A stretch of 64,000 nucleotides of DNA from Reyranella sp. (lineage in GTDB: Bacteria > Pseudomonadota > Alphaproteobacteria > Reyranellales > Reyranellaceae). Below are positions 8,503 through 19,895 of this stretch, one piece after another. The translations under genes and the position numbers were made by a program. The stretch is taken from the NCBI RefSeq assembly GCF_030651995.1, contig NZ_JAUSBN010000061.1:18622-82621 (forward strand). Reading direction: 5' to 3'. Positions within the stretch are counted from its first letter, which is position 1. The number at the start of each line of letters is the position of its first letter. The notes beneath the pieces are model-generated. The model saw only the letters and a program-made list of their open reading frames with translations, ran no database searches and was not told the origin of the DNA.

Positions 8503-9572
8503 GCCGATCCGCCCTCGACGGCGCGGCCTTCGGCGCGCCAGCGCAGCATGCCGCCGGGGAGGTTGGCGACGTCGGCCAGGCCCGCCTTCTGCAGGATCGC
8601 GGTGGCATGGGCAGAGCGGCTGCCGGCGCGACAGACGGCGACGACCGGCTTGTCCTTCGGCAGATCTTTCGCGCGCGCCGCCAGCTCGCCCAGAGGAACC
8701 AGGGTGGCGCCCCGGATATGGCCGAGCGGGCCGGAGAACTCGGCCGGCTCGCGCACGTCGACGACATGCACCTTCGCCAGATTCTCCTCGAGCCAGTGCG
8801 GCTCGACCTCCCAGACGCCGCCGAAGGTGAAGCGCAGGGGCGCCCAGCCGGGCTCGGCCGGTGGCGGAGTCTCGTTGCCGGGCTGGCCGCAGCGCAGGTT
8901 GGCGGGCACCGCCTCGTCGATCTTCTTCGGGTGAGGCAGGTCGAGGTTCTTCATGTAGCCGACATAGTCGCTTTCGCCGACCTCGCCGCCCAGCCGTGGA
9001 TTGAACCGCTTCTCTTCGGCGACGCTGCTGACCGTAAGGCCGCGATAGTCGTGCGCGGGATAGAGCAGGCAGCTCTCGGGCAGCGCGAAGATGCGCGAGC
9101 GGACCGAGCGGTAGAGGGCGCGCGGATCGCCCTGCTGGAAATCGGTGCGGCCGGAACCGCGGATCAGCAGGCAGTCGCCGGTGAAGGCCATGCTCTCATC
9201 GTCGAGCACGTAGGTGACGCAGCCGGAGGTGTGGCCGGGCGTGGCTCGGACCTCGAGCGAGCGTCGTCCGAATGCGATCCGGTCGCCATCCTCCAGCAGG
9301 CGGTCGGCGCCCGCCGCGCCCGACCCTGCCGACAGCGCGATCCGGCTGCCCAACCGCTGCTTCAGCAGCCAGGCGCCTGTGACATGGTCGGCGTGGACGT
9401 GGGTGTCGAGCGTCCAGGCGAGCGTGAGCCCCAGTTCGCCGATCAGCGCCGCATCGCGCCGCGCCTGCTCGAACACCGGGTCGATCAACAGTGCCTCTTT
9501 CGAGACGCTGCAGCCAAGCAGATAGGTGTAGGTCGACGAGGTAGGATCAAAGAGCTGGCGGAAGACGAGCAT
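8499..9572 (-). CDS. Persulfide dioxygenase-rhodanese fusion
   Basis: The protein is 357 residues from ATG 9572. The N-terminal metallo-beta-lactamase domain has H58-x-H60-x-D62-H63 (THVHADH) and TPGHTSG near 111-117, as in ETHE1-type persulfide dioxygenases. A short linker leads to a C-terminal rhodanese domain (about 264-350) with the active loop CRAGSRS and catalytic C314. Known natural fusions of this kind oxidise glutathione persulfide to sulfite and transfer sulfane sulfur, so a role in sulfide detoxification is likely. It lies 14 bp downstream of the aldo/keto reductase on the same strand, probably as one operon. Confidence 0.9.
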   Translation of the reverse strand: MLVFRQLFDPTSSTYTYLLGCSVSKEALLIDPVFEQARRDAALIGELGLTLAWTLDTHVHADHVTGAWLLKQRLGSRIALSAGSGAAGADRLLEDGDRIAFGRRSLEVRATPGHTSGCVTYVLDDESMAFTGDCLLIRGSGRTDFQQGDPRALYRSVRSRIFALPESCLLYPAHDYRGLTVSSVAEEKRFNPRLGGEVGESDYVGYMKNLDLPHPKKIDEAVPANLRCGQPGNETPPPAEPGWAPLRFTFGGVWEVEPHWLEENLAKVHVVDVREPAEFSGPLGHIRGATLVPLGELAARAKDLPKDKPVVAVCRAGSRSAHATAILQKAGLADVANLPGGMLRWRAEGRAVEGGSA

Positions 9573-9586
9573 CGGCTTCTCCTTTG

Positions 9587-10537
9587 TCAGGCCGGCCCGC
9601 TGGCCCTGTCGAGCGCAGCGACCGATTCGGGATCGAGTTCCAGGGTCGTCGAATTGAGCACGTCGTCGAGCTGCTTCAGGCTTGTCGCGCTGACGATCGG
9701 CGCCGTGATCGACTTGCGCTGCAGCAGCCAGGCAAGCGCGACCTGTGCGAGCGTCGCGCCGTTCTTTTCGGCGGCATCGTCGAGTGCCTTCAGAACGGCC
9801 GTACCCTTGGGATTGATGTACTTCTTCACACCGGCGCCACGCTGGGCGGTGCCGACATCGGCCTCGGACCGGTACTTGCCCGTCAGAAAGCCACTGGCCA
9901 GCGAATAGTAGGGGATGACGCCGATCCCCTGCTTCAGGCACTCGTCCTCCAGCGCGCCCTCGAACAGGCCGCGCTCCATCAGATTGTAGTGCGGCTGCAG
10001 ACTCTCGTAGCGCGGCAGGCCCTTCTCCTTCGCGATCTTCGCGGCCTCGGCAAGACGGGGCGCATCGAAGTTGGAGGCGCCGATGCAGCGGATCTTGCCC
10101 GCCTTGATCAGCTCGGCATAGGTCGAGAGAGTCTCCTCCTGCGGCGTGTCCTTGTCGTCCTTGTGCGACTGGAAGAGATCGATGCGGTCGGTGTTGAGCC
10201 GCTTCAGCGAGGCGTCCACCGACTCCTTGATATTCTTGGCGGAGAGCGCGCCGCTCGGCAGGCCCATGCCGCACTTGGTGGCCAGCACGATCCTGTCGCG
10301 CTTGGACGGATCCTTCTTCAGCCAGGTGCCGATCACCGTTTCGCTCTCGCCGCCCTTGTTGCCCGGGAACCAACGCGAATAGACGTCGGCGGTGTCGACG
10401 AAGGAGAAGCCGGCATCGACGAAGGCGTCGAGAAGCTTGTGCGACGTCGCCTCGTCGGCGGTCCAGCCGAAGACGTTGCCGCCGAAGGCGATGGGAACGA
10501 ACTCGAGGTCGGACTTGCCGAGTTTGCGCTTCTGCAT
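9587..10537 (-). CDS. Aldo/keto reductase
   Basis: The protein is 316 residues from ATG 10537, preceded by a GAGGAG ribosome-binding site. The (alpha/beta)8 barrel motifs are visible: [11 protein letters not shown] with catalytic Asp and Tyr, ATKCGMG with the Lys, DLFQSHKDD with the His, and [11 protein letters not shown]. These proteins reduce aldehydes and ketones with NADPH; this one resembles the YajO/general stress-type branch. The substrate is unknown. It is the first gene of a two-gene minus-strand unit with the persulfide dioxygenase. Confidence 0.9.
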   Translation of the reverse strand: MQKRKLGKSDLEFVPIAFGGNVFGWTADEATSHKLLDAFVDAGFSFVDTADVYSRWFPGNKGGESETVIGTWLKKDPSKRDRIVLATKCGMGLPSGALSAKNIKESVDASLKRLNTDRIDLFQSHKDDKDTPQEETLSTYAELIKAGKIRCIGASNFDAPRLAEAAKIAKEKGLPRYESLQPHYNLMERGLFEGALEDECLKQGIGVIPYYSLASGFLTGKYRSEADVGTAQRGAGVKKYINPKGTAVLKALDDAAEKNGATLAQVALAWLLQRKSITAPIVSATSLKQLDDVLNSTTLELDPESVAALDRASGPA

Positions 10538-10556
10538 CTGTGACTCCTCTGGAGAA

Positions 10557-12575
10557 CTATTCGGCGGCCTTGGGAGGCATGACAGGAGACGCCACGGTCT
10601 TTTCTTCGGCCAGCGGCGGCACCGCGGGCGTCGCCGGTATCGGGAACAGATAGTTGTTCCCTGTTGCAAACTGGATGCCGAGCGCCGGGAACTGCTCGTA
10701 CATGCGCCGGATCGCCATGCGCTGGACCATGGTGGGATTCTTGGGCCGCGCCATGAACTTGAACCGCACGATCAGCGAATTGTCCTTGATGTCGACGACG
10801 CCCTGCATCTTCAGCGGTTGCAGCAGGATGGGCTTGAACTGCGGCTCCTCCATCAACTGGAGGCCGATCTTCTTCACCGTCTTGCGCAGCAGCTCGACAT
10901 CCGTACCGTTGGCGAAGGCGATGTTGAACTTCACCACCGTCCAGTCGCGGCTGAAGTTGGTGATGTGGGCAATCTGCCCGAACGGCACGATGTTGAGCTG
11001 GCCGTTCTGGTGCCGCAGCTTCAGCGAGCGGACGCTGAACCCCTCGACGGTGCCCTTCACCTTACTGCAATCGATGTATTCGCCGATACGGAAGGAGTCT
11101 TCGGCCAGGAAGAAGACGCCCGACACGATGTCCCGCACCAGCGACTGGCTGCCGAAGGAAATGGCCAGGCCGAGAACAGAGGCGCCGGCAATCAGCGGCG
11201 TGATGTTGACGCCCAGCTCCGCCAGGACCAGCAGGCCGCCGATGACGGCAATGGCGGCGCCCGCAACGACGCGCAGCAGCGGCATCAGAGTGCGCAGCCG
11301 GGAAGCCGCGACCTGGACCTCCTCCTCCGAGTCCCCCGAGACGTCGGCCGAGGGCAGCGGATTGGAGGCGATGTAGGAGTCCATGCGGTACTTAAGGAAC
11401 CGCCAGCCGGCGTAGATGGCGACCGCGGTGATCGCCGCCATCTTGGCCCCGCGATCGTGCGCGACCCATTCTTCAGCCGTCGCCGCGGCGAGCACCCGGA
11501 CCATCAGCGCCTCGGCGATCAGGATCGCCACATAGAGACGCACGAGCAGCCGCACGCAGTCGGCCACCACGTCGCCCGCCATCGGCAGCTCGGAGACGAT
11601 GTGGCGCGTGATGCGGTGCATCAGCGTCTCGAACAGCAGCAACGCGATCAGGGCCGATTCGATCGTCGTCATGCCGCGCGCGGCGGTGCCGCTCTCCGTC
11701 AGCGCCGCATACACCGAGGCGAGGCCCAGGAGCGCGTAGAAGAAGAGGCCGCCCATCCACCAGTTGCGGGCCGCATCGAGCTTGAGCTGCCGGGTGAAGC
11801 CGGTCGGAGGCACCATGGCCGTCAGCCAGGCCGCCATATCGAACCGCCAGCGCCAGACGATGGCAAGCAGCAGCACCGAGACGAGCGGTACGTAGAGAAT
11901 GATGGCGGCACTCGTCATTTCGCGGTTTGCCCCCGTCCCATCGAGAGCACGCGCCGCGAGACTGCCCAGCAAGGGCAGCAGAATGACGAGGTCCAGTGCG
12001 ACCAGCAGACGGCGCGCCGTGGCGTCATCCACCGGGGCGATACGGCCCTCGGCCAGGTGCGGGCGCAGGAAGGCGCGGAACACCAGATTGAAGGCGCGCC
12101 AGTAGACGAGTGCATGGAGCACCATCTGGCCAAGCCTGGACCCGAGGCTATCGGACGGCCCGAGTTGGCCCAGCACCAGCCGCCCCGCAACGGCCAGCGC
12201 CACCAGGGCGAGCGCGTCGAGCAGGAGCGCGCGGAAGAAGGCGCGCAGCGGCGTCTTGCTGGCCAAACGGTCGAAGGCATGGACACGCGCGCGGCTCAGG
12301 ATCAGGCGGGCAATGAACTCGGCGATCAGGCCGGCCACGACGATGCCGACCAGAAGCAGCGCCGTGCGACCGCCGATCGTCTGCGGCAGAGCCAGGAGAT
12401 GCGTGCCGAGTGCGGGAATCTGCGCGACCGTGAACTCGAAACGCTCGGTCATCAGCAGCAGGAACCCGGCCGAAGCGCTATGGCCGCCGGTCACCGTCTG
12501 GGCCGTCGCCGGAAACGCCCAGGTGGCGGCCAGAGCGCCGATCGCGGAGGCGCCGCCACCGCTTGACCGTTTCAT
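10557..12575 (-). CDS. MscS-family mechanosensitive ion channel
   Basis: The protein is 672 residues, about twice the size of E. coli MscS. It starts with a signal-like segment ending at ATAQ, followed by many membrane helices, and the MscS core is in the C-terminal third. There the pore helix reads GLAISFGSQSLVRDIVSGVFFL, followed by the beta domain (FRIGEYIDC...VEGFSVRSLKLRHQNG) and the C-terminal cytoplasmic cage. It should open under membrane tension to release solutes. It reads away from the CoA ligase gene across an 83-bp divergent spacer. Confidence 0.9.
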   Translation of the reverse strand: MKRSSGGGASAIGALAATWAFPATAQTVTGGHSASAGFLLLMTERFEFTVAQIPALGTHLLALPQTIGGRTALLLVGIVVAGLIAEFIARLILSRARVHAFDRLASKTPLRAFFRALLLDALALVALAVAGRLVLGQLGPSDSLGSRLGQMVLHALVYWRAFNLVFRAFLRPHLAEGRIAPVDDATARRLLVALDLVILLPLLGSLAARALDGTGANREMTSAAIILYVPLVSVLLLAIVWRWRFDMAAWLTAMVPPTGFTRQLKLDAARNWWMGGLFFYALLGLASVYAALTESGTAARGMTTIESALIALLLFETLMHRITRHIVSELPMAGDVVADCVRLLVRLYVAILIAEALMVRVLAAATAEEWVAHDRGAKMAAITAVAIYAGWRFLKYRMDSYIASNPLPSADVSGDSEEEVQVAASRLRTLMPLLRVVAGAAIAVIGGLLVLAELGVNITPLIAGASVLGLAISFGSQSLVRDIVSGVFFLAEDSFRIGEYIDCSKVKGTVEGFSVRSLKLRHQNGQLNIVPFGQIAHITNFSRDWTVVKFNIAFANGTDVELLRKTVKKIGLQLMEEPQFKPILLQPLKMQGVVDIKDNSLIVRFKFMARPKNPTMVQRMAIRRMYEQFPALGIQFATGNNYLFPIPATPAVPPLAEEKTVASPVMPPKAAE

Positions 12576-12658
12576 CGATTCTCCCCCAAAGGATGTCTTC
12601 CCGAACCTAAGGCAATTGGCGCCCAGCCACCAGACGACACGACAGGAGAGATGCCCCG

Positions 12659-14305
12659 ATGCTCGGCCTCATGCAGGATCGCCCGCTTCTGATTTCGCAG
12701 CTCATCGAGCATGCCGCCCTCAACCACGGCGATACCGAGATCGTCTCCCGCACCGTCGAAGGCCCGATCCACCGCTACACCTACCGCGATGCGAACAAGC
12801 GCGCCAAGAAGGTCGCCGAGGCCCTGCTCGCCCTCGGCATCAAGGTCGGCGACCGCATCGGAACGCTGGCCTGGAACGGCTATCGCCATTTCGAACTCTA
12901 CTACGGCATCTCCGGCATGGGCGCGGTCTGCCACACGATCAACCCGCGGCTCTTCCCCGAGCAGATCGTCTACATCGTGAACCACGCCGAGGATCAGCTC
13001 CTCTTCGTCGACCTCAACCTGCTGCCGGCGGTCGAGAAGCTGCTGCCGCAGATGAAGGGCGTGCGCCACGTCGTGGCGATGACCGACCGCGCCCACCTTC
13101 CCAAGGACTGCAATATCCCCAACCTGCTGGTCTACGAGGAGCTGATCGCCGACAAGCCCGGCACCTACGAGTGGCCGGAGTTCGACGAGCGCACCGCCTC
13201 GTCGCTCTGCTACACGTCGGGCACGACGGGCAATCCCAAGGGTGTGCTCTATCACCATCGCTCGACGATCCTGCACGCCTACGGCGCGGCGCTGCCCGAC
13301 ACGCTGAACCTCTCGGCCCGCTCGGTGGTGCTGCCCGTGGTGCCGATGTTCCACGTCAATGCCTGGGGCCTGCCCTACTCTGCGGCTCTCGTCGGCGCCA
13401 AGCTCGTCTTCCCCGGTGTCGCCCTCGACGGCGCCAGCCTGCACGAGCTGTTCGAGAAGGAGCGCGTCACCTTCACCGCCGGCGTGCCGACCGTGTGGCT
13501 GGCGCTGCTGAACCACATGAAGGCCAACAAGCTCAAGCTCTCGACCGTGAAATACGCCGTGATCGGCGGCTCGGCTGCCCCGCCCGCCATGATCGAAACC
13601 TTCGACAAGGAGTTCGGCGTCGAGGTGCTGCATGCCTGGGGCATGAGCGAGATGAGCCCTCTGGGCACGGTGAATCATCCCAAGGAGAAGCATCTCGACT
13701 TCTCGCCCGCGGACCTGCTGCAGGTGCGACTGAAGCAGGGACGCCCGCCTTACGGCGTCGACATGATGATCGTCGACGATGCCGGCAACGAGCTGCCGCG
13801 CGACGGCAAGGCGTTTGGCGACCTGCTGGTGCGCGGCCCCTGGATCACCTCGGGCTACTTCAAGGGTGAAGGCGGCGAGGTGCTTCGCGAGATTGCGGGC
13901 AAGGGCGGCGGCTGGTTCGCCACCGGCGACGTCGCCACCATCGATCCCGACGGCTACATGCAGATCACCGACCGTTCAAAGGACGTGATCAAGTCCGGCG
14001 GCGAGTGGATCAGCTCGATCGACCTCGAGAACGCCGCCATGGCCCATCCCGCCGTCGCCGAAGCAGCCGTCATTGGGGTCGCGCATCCGAAATGGGACGA
14101 ACGCCCGCTGCTGATCGTGCACAGGAAGCCCGACGCCCAGATCGACAAGCAGGAGCTGGTCGAGTTCCTCGCGACCAAGGTCGCCAAATGGTGGCTGCCC
14201 GACGATGTGCAGTTCGTCGACGCGATCCCCCATACCGCCACCGGCAAGATCCTGAAGACCCGCCTGCGCGAGGACTTCAAGGATTACAAGCTGCCGACGG
14301 CTTAA
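12659..14305 (+). CDS. AlkK-like medium/long-chain fatty acyl-CoA ligase
   Basis: The protein is 548 residues. It is an AMP-forming ligase: the A3 motif [11 protein letters not shown] lies near residues 182-192, [10 protein letters not shown] near 333, and the C-terminal [15 protein letters not shown] hinge and [12 protein letters not shown]ys motif are intact. The N-terminal [13 protein letters not shown] start is characteristic of AlkK/FadD-like ligases. It activates carboxylic acids as CoA thioesters for beta-oxidation. A close paralog lies at 18264-19895. An inverted-repeat element follows directly. Confidence 0.9.
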   Translation: MLGLMQDRPLLISQLIEHAALNHGDTEIVSRTVEGPIHRYTYRDANKRAKKVAEALLALGIKVGDRIGTLAWNGYRHFELYYGISGMGAVCHTINPRLFPEQIVYIVNHAEDQLLFVDLNLLPAVEKLLPQMKGVRHVVAMTDRAHLPKDCNIPNLLVYEELIADKPGTYEWPEFDERTASSLCYTSGTTGNPKGVLYHHRSTILHAYGAALPDTLNLSARSVVLPVVPMFHVNAWGLPYSAALVGAKLVFPGVALDGASLHELFEKERVTFTAGVPTVWLALLNHMKANKLKLSTVKYAVIGGSAAPPAMIETFDKEFGVEVLHAWGMSEMSPLGTVNHPKEKHLDFSPADLLQVRLKQGRPPYGVDMMIVDDAGNELPRDGKAFGDLLVRGPWITSGYFKGEGGEVLREIAGKGGGWFATGDVATIDPDGYMQITDRSKDVIKSGGEWISSIDLENAAMAHPAVAEAAVIGVAHPKWDERPLLIVHRKPDAQIDKQELVEFLATKVAKWWLPDDVQFVDAIPHTATGKILKTRLREDFKDYKLPTA

Positions 14306-14307
14306 TT

Positions 14308-14393
14308 GTCGTCCTGAGCGGAGCGAAGGACCTGCCGGAACGACCGAAGGACTCTTTGGCGGGCGCGAGATCCTTCGCTTCGCTCAGGATGAC
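14308..14393. repeat. Intergenic inverted-repeat element, copy A
   Basis: The left arm is 14308-14333 (GTCGTCCTGAGCGG onward, ending AAGGACCT). The right arm is 14368-14393 (AGATCCTTCGCTTCGC onward, ending GGATGAC). They are near-complementary and separated by about 34 bp. It fills the space between the CoA ligase and the convergent DUF1772 gene and could act as a terminator-like hairpin. Related copies are at 21863, 24129, 34823 and 41232. Confidence 0.8.
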
Positions 14394-14419
14394 AGGACTT
14401 GTCATGCTCGCGTCGTTCC

Positions 14420-14851
14420 TCAACTCAACGCCGCCCAGAGAAACAACAGGGTCGCCCCGATGCCGAGCATCGTGCGCTTGTGGTGCAGCTTGCCCCAGCG
14501 CCGCAGCAGCGTGTGGCTGTCCTCGCCGGCGTCGTCGAGTTCGATTGCCTTGAGCTCGTTGTTGATGGGCATGATCATCAGGGCGGTGTAGGCCCAGTTG
14601 GCTCCCATCAGGATGGCGCCGACGATCCAGAGCTCGTCGCGCGTCTGCCACCACGCCGCCATGCCCAGCACGAATCCCAGGGCGGCCAGCGATCCCTGCA
14701 TGATCGTCCCCCGCCTGTAGGCAGGCTTCCACTGCTGGAGCTGCGCGCGGTCGTCCAGTTCGGACCGCGCCGGGTGCTCGGCGAAGCTCACGTAGAAGGC
14801 CGCACCGGCGAAGAGCGACGCCGTCACAAGGGCCAGAATTCCGAAGATCAT
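14420..14851 (-). CDS. DUF1772 (anthrone oxygenase-like) membrane protein
   Basis: The protein is 143 residues with four predicted membrane helices. The segments FAGAAFYVSFAEHPAR, QWKPAYRRGTIMQG, and NWAYTALMIMPINNEL are typical of DUF1772 proteins, a family that includes fungal anthrone oxygenases. In most bacteria the function is unknown. It diverges from the 2OG oxygenase gene across about 90 bp and may share a regulatory region with it. Confidence 0.82.
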   Translation of the reverse strand: MIFGILALVTASLFAGAAFYVSFAEHPARSELDDRAQLQQWKPAYRRGTIMQGSLAALGFVLGMAAWWQTRDELWIVGAILMGANWAYTALMIMPINNELKAIELDDAGEDSHTLLRRWGKLHHKRTMLGIGATLLFLWAALS

Positions 14852-14941
14852 GACATTCCTTCCTTGCGCGCTGGACCGCGGCGCCGTGGCGGCATTATCG
14901 TCCGTTCCGGGCGAAATAGGGAGCCCGAGGAGGAGCAGACC

Positions 14942-15928
14942 GTGGCCACCGAAACAATTCCCGTCATCGATCTTGGCCCCTATCTGTCGGGCGAGCCCGG
15001 CGCGATGGACCGCACCGCAAAGGAGCTACGCTTCGCGCTGACCGAAATCGGCTTCTACTTCATCGTGAACCACGGCATCGCGCGCGAGAAGATCGCCGGC
15101 ATGTTCGCCGAGGTGAAGCGTTTCCACGACCAGCCGGTCGAGAAGAAGCTCGAGCTCAAGCTCGACCAGCACAATACCGGCTACCTCCCGATGCGCGGCA
15201 ACACGCTGCGCACCTCGACCGTCCAAACCGGAACCAAGGCCAACCTCAACGAGGCCTTCTTCGTGAAGCGCGAGATGGCGCCGGATCATCCCGACGTGCT
15301 GTCGGGCCGGCGCTTCCGCGGCCTCAACCGCTGGCCCGACCTGCCTGGCTTCCGCGACACCGTCGTCGACTATTGCAACGAGATGGAGCGGCTGGTGCAG
15401 AAGATGGTGCGGCTCTACGCCCGCGCCCTCGATCTGCCGGCCAACTATTTCGACGCGGCTTTCGCCGAGCCGATGTTCTCGATGCGCATGACGCACTATC
15501 CGCCGCAGGACGGTCCGGTCGAAGACGAGTTCGGCCTGGCGCCGCACACCGACACCAGCTTCCTCACCCTGCTCGCGCCCAACGAGGTGCAGGGCCTGTC
15601 GATCCGCAGCCAGAGCGGCAGCTGGATCGACATGCCGGCGATCGACAACGCCTATGTCGTGAATGGCGGGCAGATGCTGCAGCGCTACACCAACGACACG
15701 TTCCTCGCGACGCCGCACCGTGCGATCAACAAGACCAGCGGTGCGCGCTATGCCTTGCCCTTCTTCTGCGACAGCGGCATCGACTGGCCGGTCGCCGCCG
15801 TGCCGACCACGGTCGGTCCCGACAAGCCGCCGAAATATCCCACCACCTGGTACAGCGACTACATGACCTGGTACCTGAAGCGGAACTACGACGTGCTCAA
15901 CACGGAGGCCCAGCAGGCCGCCGAATGA
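14942..15928 (+). CDS. Isopenicillin-N-synthase-like 2OG-Fe(II) oxygenase
   Basis: I chose GTG 14942 because an AGGAGGAG ribosome-binding site lies just upstream and IPVIDLGPYLSGEPG then sits at the usual N-terminal position; it gives 328 residues. The iron ligands are H202-x-D204 (APHTDTSF) and H259 (TPHRAINK). An MRGNTLRTSTVQT loop near residues 84-96 replaces the shorter loop of canonical enzymes and is shared with the next gene. The stop overlaps the next ATG (ATGA), so the two are translationally coupled. The substrate is unknown. Confidence 0.88.
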   Translation: MATETIPVIDLGPYLSGEPGAMDRTAKELRFALTEIGFYFIVNHGIAREKIAGMFAEVKRFHDQPVEKKLELKLDQHNTGYLPMRGNTLRTSTVQTGTKANLNEAFFVKREMAPDHPDVLSGRRFRGLNRWPDLPGFRDTVVDYCNEMERLVQKMVRLYARALDLPANYFDAAFAEPMFSMRMTHYPPQDGPVEDEFGLAPHTDTSFLTLLAPNEVQGLSIRSQSGSWIDMPAIDNAYVVNGGQMLQRYTNDTFLATPHRAINKTSGARYALPFFCDSGIDWPVAAVPTTVGPDKPPKYPTTWYSDYMTWYLKRNYDVLNTEAQQAAE

Positions 15929-16917
15929 GCCCTCGCGCCGACGCCATCCCGATCATCGATCTCGGCCCCTGTCTGGCGGGCGAACCCGGCGCGATCGAGT
16001 GCGCCTCCCGGGAGCTGCGCGCCGCGCTGACCGAAATCGGTTTCTATTTCGTGGTCAATCACGGCGTGCCGCCGGACCTGATCCGAAACACTTTCCATCA
16101 GGCCGCACGGTTTCATGCCCTGCCGCTGGATCGCAAGATGGACGTCAGGATCGACAGGCATAATGTCGGGTACCTGCCGATGCGGGGCGATACGCTGCGC
16201 ACCTCCACGGTCCAGACCGTCACCAAGCCCAATCTCAACGAAGCCTTCTTCGTCGCGCGCGATCTCCCCGCCGACCACCCCGACGTCGTGGCCGACCGGC
16301 GCTTCCGCAGCGCCAACCGGTGGCCGTCGGACCTGCCGGGCTTTCGCGAGGCCGTCGTTGCCTATTGCGACACCATGGAGCGGCTGGTCCGCAGGCTGGT
16401 GCCGCTCTATGCCAGCGCCCTCGGCCTGCCGCCGACATACTTCGACGCGCCCTTCGCCGAGCCGCAATACAAGCTGCGCATGACGCATTATCCCAATCAA
16501 CCGGCCCTCGCCGACGACGAGTTCGGCATTGCCCCGCACACCGACACCAGCTTCCTCACCCTGCTGGCGCCCAACGACGTGCCCGGCCTGTCGATCCGCA
16601 GCCGGGACGGGCGCTGGATCGAGGCGCCCGTCCTGCCCGATGCCTACCTCGTGAATGGCGGGCAGTTGCTGCAGCGCTGGACCAACGACGTCTGCCTCGC
16701 CACGCCGCATCGCGCCGTCAACCGCAGCGGCGGCGAGCGCTACGCCCTGGCCTTCTTCTGCGACAATACCATCGACTGGCCGATCGCCGCCGTGCCGACC
16801 ACGGTCGGCCCCGACAGGCCGCCGAAGTACCCCACGACCTGCTACACCGACTACATGGTCGAGTATCAGAAGCGGACCTACGACCTGCTGAATTCCGACC
16901 CGCAAGCCGCCGAATGA
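15925..16917 (+). CDS. Isopenicillin-N-synthase-like 2OG-Fe(II) oxygenase, tandem paralog
   Basis: The protein is 330 residues and highly similar to the preceding oxygenase (shared IIDLGP-LAGEPGA, LPMRG-TLRTSTVQT, EFG-APHTDTSFLTLLAPN and a matching C-terminus). The iron ligands are H205, D207 and H262. The ATGA overlap with the upstream gene, and another with the small ORF downstream, point to a polycistronic unit. Two near-identical enzymes could form a heteromer or act on successive positions of one substrate; this is inference. Confidence 0.88.
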   Translation: MSPRADAIPIIDLGPCLAGEPGAIECASRELRAALTEIGFYFVVNHGVPPDLIRNTFHQAARFHALPLDRKMDVRIDRHNVGYLPMRGDTLRTSTVQTVTKPNLNEAFFVARDLPADHPDVVADRRFRSANRWPSDLPGFREAVVAYCDTMERLVRRLVPLYASALGLPPTYFDAPFAEPQYKLRMTHYPNQPALADDEFGIAPHTDTSFLTLLAPNDVPGLSIRSRDGRWIEAPVLPDAYLVNGGQLLQRWTNDVCLATPHRAVNRSGGERYALAFFCDNTIDWPIAAVPTTVGPDRPPKYPTTCYTDYMVEYQKRTYDLLNSDPQAAE

Positions 16918-17051
16918 GCGAGGGGATCAAGCTCGCGCCGACGTCGCGCTCCCTCTCAGCCAGCATCATGGCGACGGCGCGCCGCGCCCGTACGGTCACC
17001 GTGACCGATCCGTTCGCCAACAGGCTTACCTTCAGCGAACCGAGCGACTAG
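16914..17051 (+). pseudogene. Small ORF resembling the C-terminal tail of a VOC/glyoxalase-family protein
   Basis: This 45-residue frame begins with an ATG that overlaps the upstream stop. Its last 20 residues (RTVTVTDPFANRLTFSEP) match the final strand of glyoxalase/bleomycin-resistance (VOC) proteins, where a 'V-DP-GNRL-F-E' ending is standard. The first 25 residues have no VOC features. It is probably the remains of a full-size gene of about 130 codons whose 5' part was lost. Expression as a short peptide from the coupled start cannot be excluded. Confidence 0.5.
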
Positions 17052-17101
17052 AGTTCCCTCTCCATCGGCGGAAAGCCGAGGTCCGGGAGGAACATGAGAA
17101 A

Positions 17102-18250
17102 ATGAGCGGGGCGACCCTCGCCCGCGTCGAAGCCCACGTCTTCCGCACGCCCATCGCGGAGCCGGTCCGCACCTCCTTCGGCACCATGACCGAACGGGCG
17201 GCCGTGTTCGTACGCGTCGAGGATTCCGACGGCGCCCGCGGCTGGGGCGAGATCTGGTGCAATTTCCCCAACGCCGCCGCCGAACATCGCGCGCTGCTGT
17301 TCGCCGACATCGTGGCGCCGCGCGCGCTGGGCCGGTCGCTCGACGATCCGGTCGGCCTGTGGGGCGAGATCGACCGCGCCCTGCACGTGCTGCGCGTCCA
17401 GAGCGGCGATGCCGGGGCGCTCTCCGCCGCAGCCGCCGGCCTCGACCTCGCGATCCACGATCTGCGGGCGCGCAAGCGCGGCCTGCCGCTGTGGCGTGCG
17501 CTGGGCGGCACCGACGATGCGCCCGTCCCCGCCTATGCGTCGGGCCTCAATCCCGGGCGCGCCGCCTACGACACGGTCGGCCGCATGCGCGCAGCGGGCT
17601 ATCGCGCCTTCAAGATCAAGGTCGGTTTCGGCGAGGAGACCGATCTCGGTTCGCTGCGCCCCGTAACCGCAGAACTGCAGGAAGGCGAGCGGCTGATGGT
17701 CGACGCCAACCAGGGATGGGACCTGCGCACTGCGTGTGCGATGGCACCGAAACTCGCCGAATTCGGTCTGGGCTGGATCGAGGAGCCGCTGATGGCCGAC
17801 CGGCCCCTGTCGGAGTGGACGCAGGTCGCAGCCGTTGCGCCGACCCGGCTGGCCGCCGGCGAGAACCTGCGCGGCGCCGGCCCCTTCCAGGAAGCCATCG
17901 ACAGCGGCCTGTTCGGGGTGATCCAACCCGATGCCGCCAAGTGGGGTGGCCATTCCGGTTGCCTGCCGGTTGCCCGTGCCGCCCTCGCCGCCGGCCGCAC
18001 CTTCTGTCCGCACTTCCTGGGCGGCGGCATCGGCCTCCTCCATTCCCTGCACCTGCTCGCCGCGGCGCGCGGACCGGGCTTGCTGGAGGTCGACGCGAAC
18101 CCGAATCCCCTGCGCGAGGGCATCCTTCAGGATGTTTTTTCGGTCCGTGACGGCCGCGTCAGCCTTCCCGGCGGGCAAGGACTCGGTCTAGAACCGGACA
18201 TCAAGCCGCTCCTACCCCTAAGAAGCCTACATATCGAGCGGCGCGCGTAA
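17102..18250 (+). CDS. Mandelate racemase/muconate lactonizing enzyme family protein
   Basis: The protein is 382 residues with the enolase-superfamily fold. The capping domain covers about residues 1-130. The barrel carries K171-x-K173 (AFKIKVG), metal ligands D201 (MVDANQG), E227 (WIEEPL) and E254 (AAGENL). The K-x-K pair fits muconate cycloisomerase/dipeptide-epimerase-like or acid-sugar dehydratase chemistry. It lies between the oxygenase pair and a CoA ligase on the same strand, 13 bp before the ligase, so a shared catabolic pathway is plausible. The substrate is unassigned. Confidence 0.85.
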   Translation: MSGATLARVEAHVFRTPIAEPVRTSFGTMTERAAVFVRVEDSDGARGWGEIWCNFPNAAAEHRALLFADIVAPRALGRSLDDPVGLWGEIDRALHVLRVQSGDAGALSAAAAGLDLAIHDLRARKRGLPLWRALGGTDDAPVPAYASGLNPGRAAYDTVGRMRAAGYRAFKIKVGFGEETDLGSLRPVTAELQEGERLMVDANQGWDLRTACAMAPKLAEFGLGWIEEPLMADRPLSEWTQVAAVAPTRLAAGENLRGAGPFQEAIDSGLFGVIQPDAAKWGGHSGCLPVARAALAAGRTFCPHFLGGGIGLLHSLHLLAAARGPGLLEVDANPNPLREGILQDVFSVRDGRVSLPGGQGLGLEPDIKPLLPLRSLHIERRA

Positions 18251-18263
18251 GAGAGGAAACGCC

Positions 18264-19873
<1,610 letters not shown>

Positions 19874-19895
<22 letters not shown>

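Noticed and set aside
10392..12566. 724-codon plus-strand frame opposite the MscS gene
   Set aside because: The translation is Gln/Arg/His-rich with no domain, while the minus strand encodes a complete channel.
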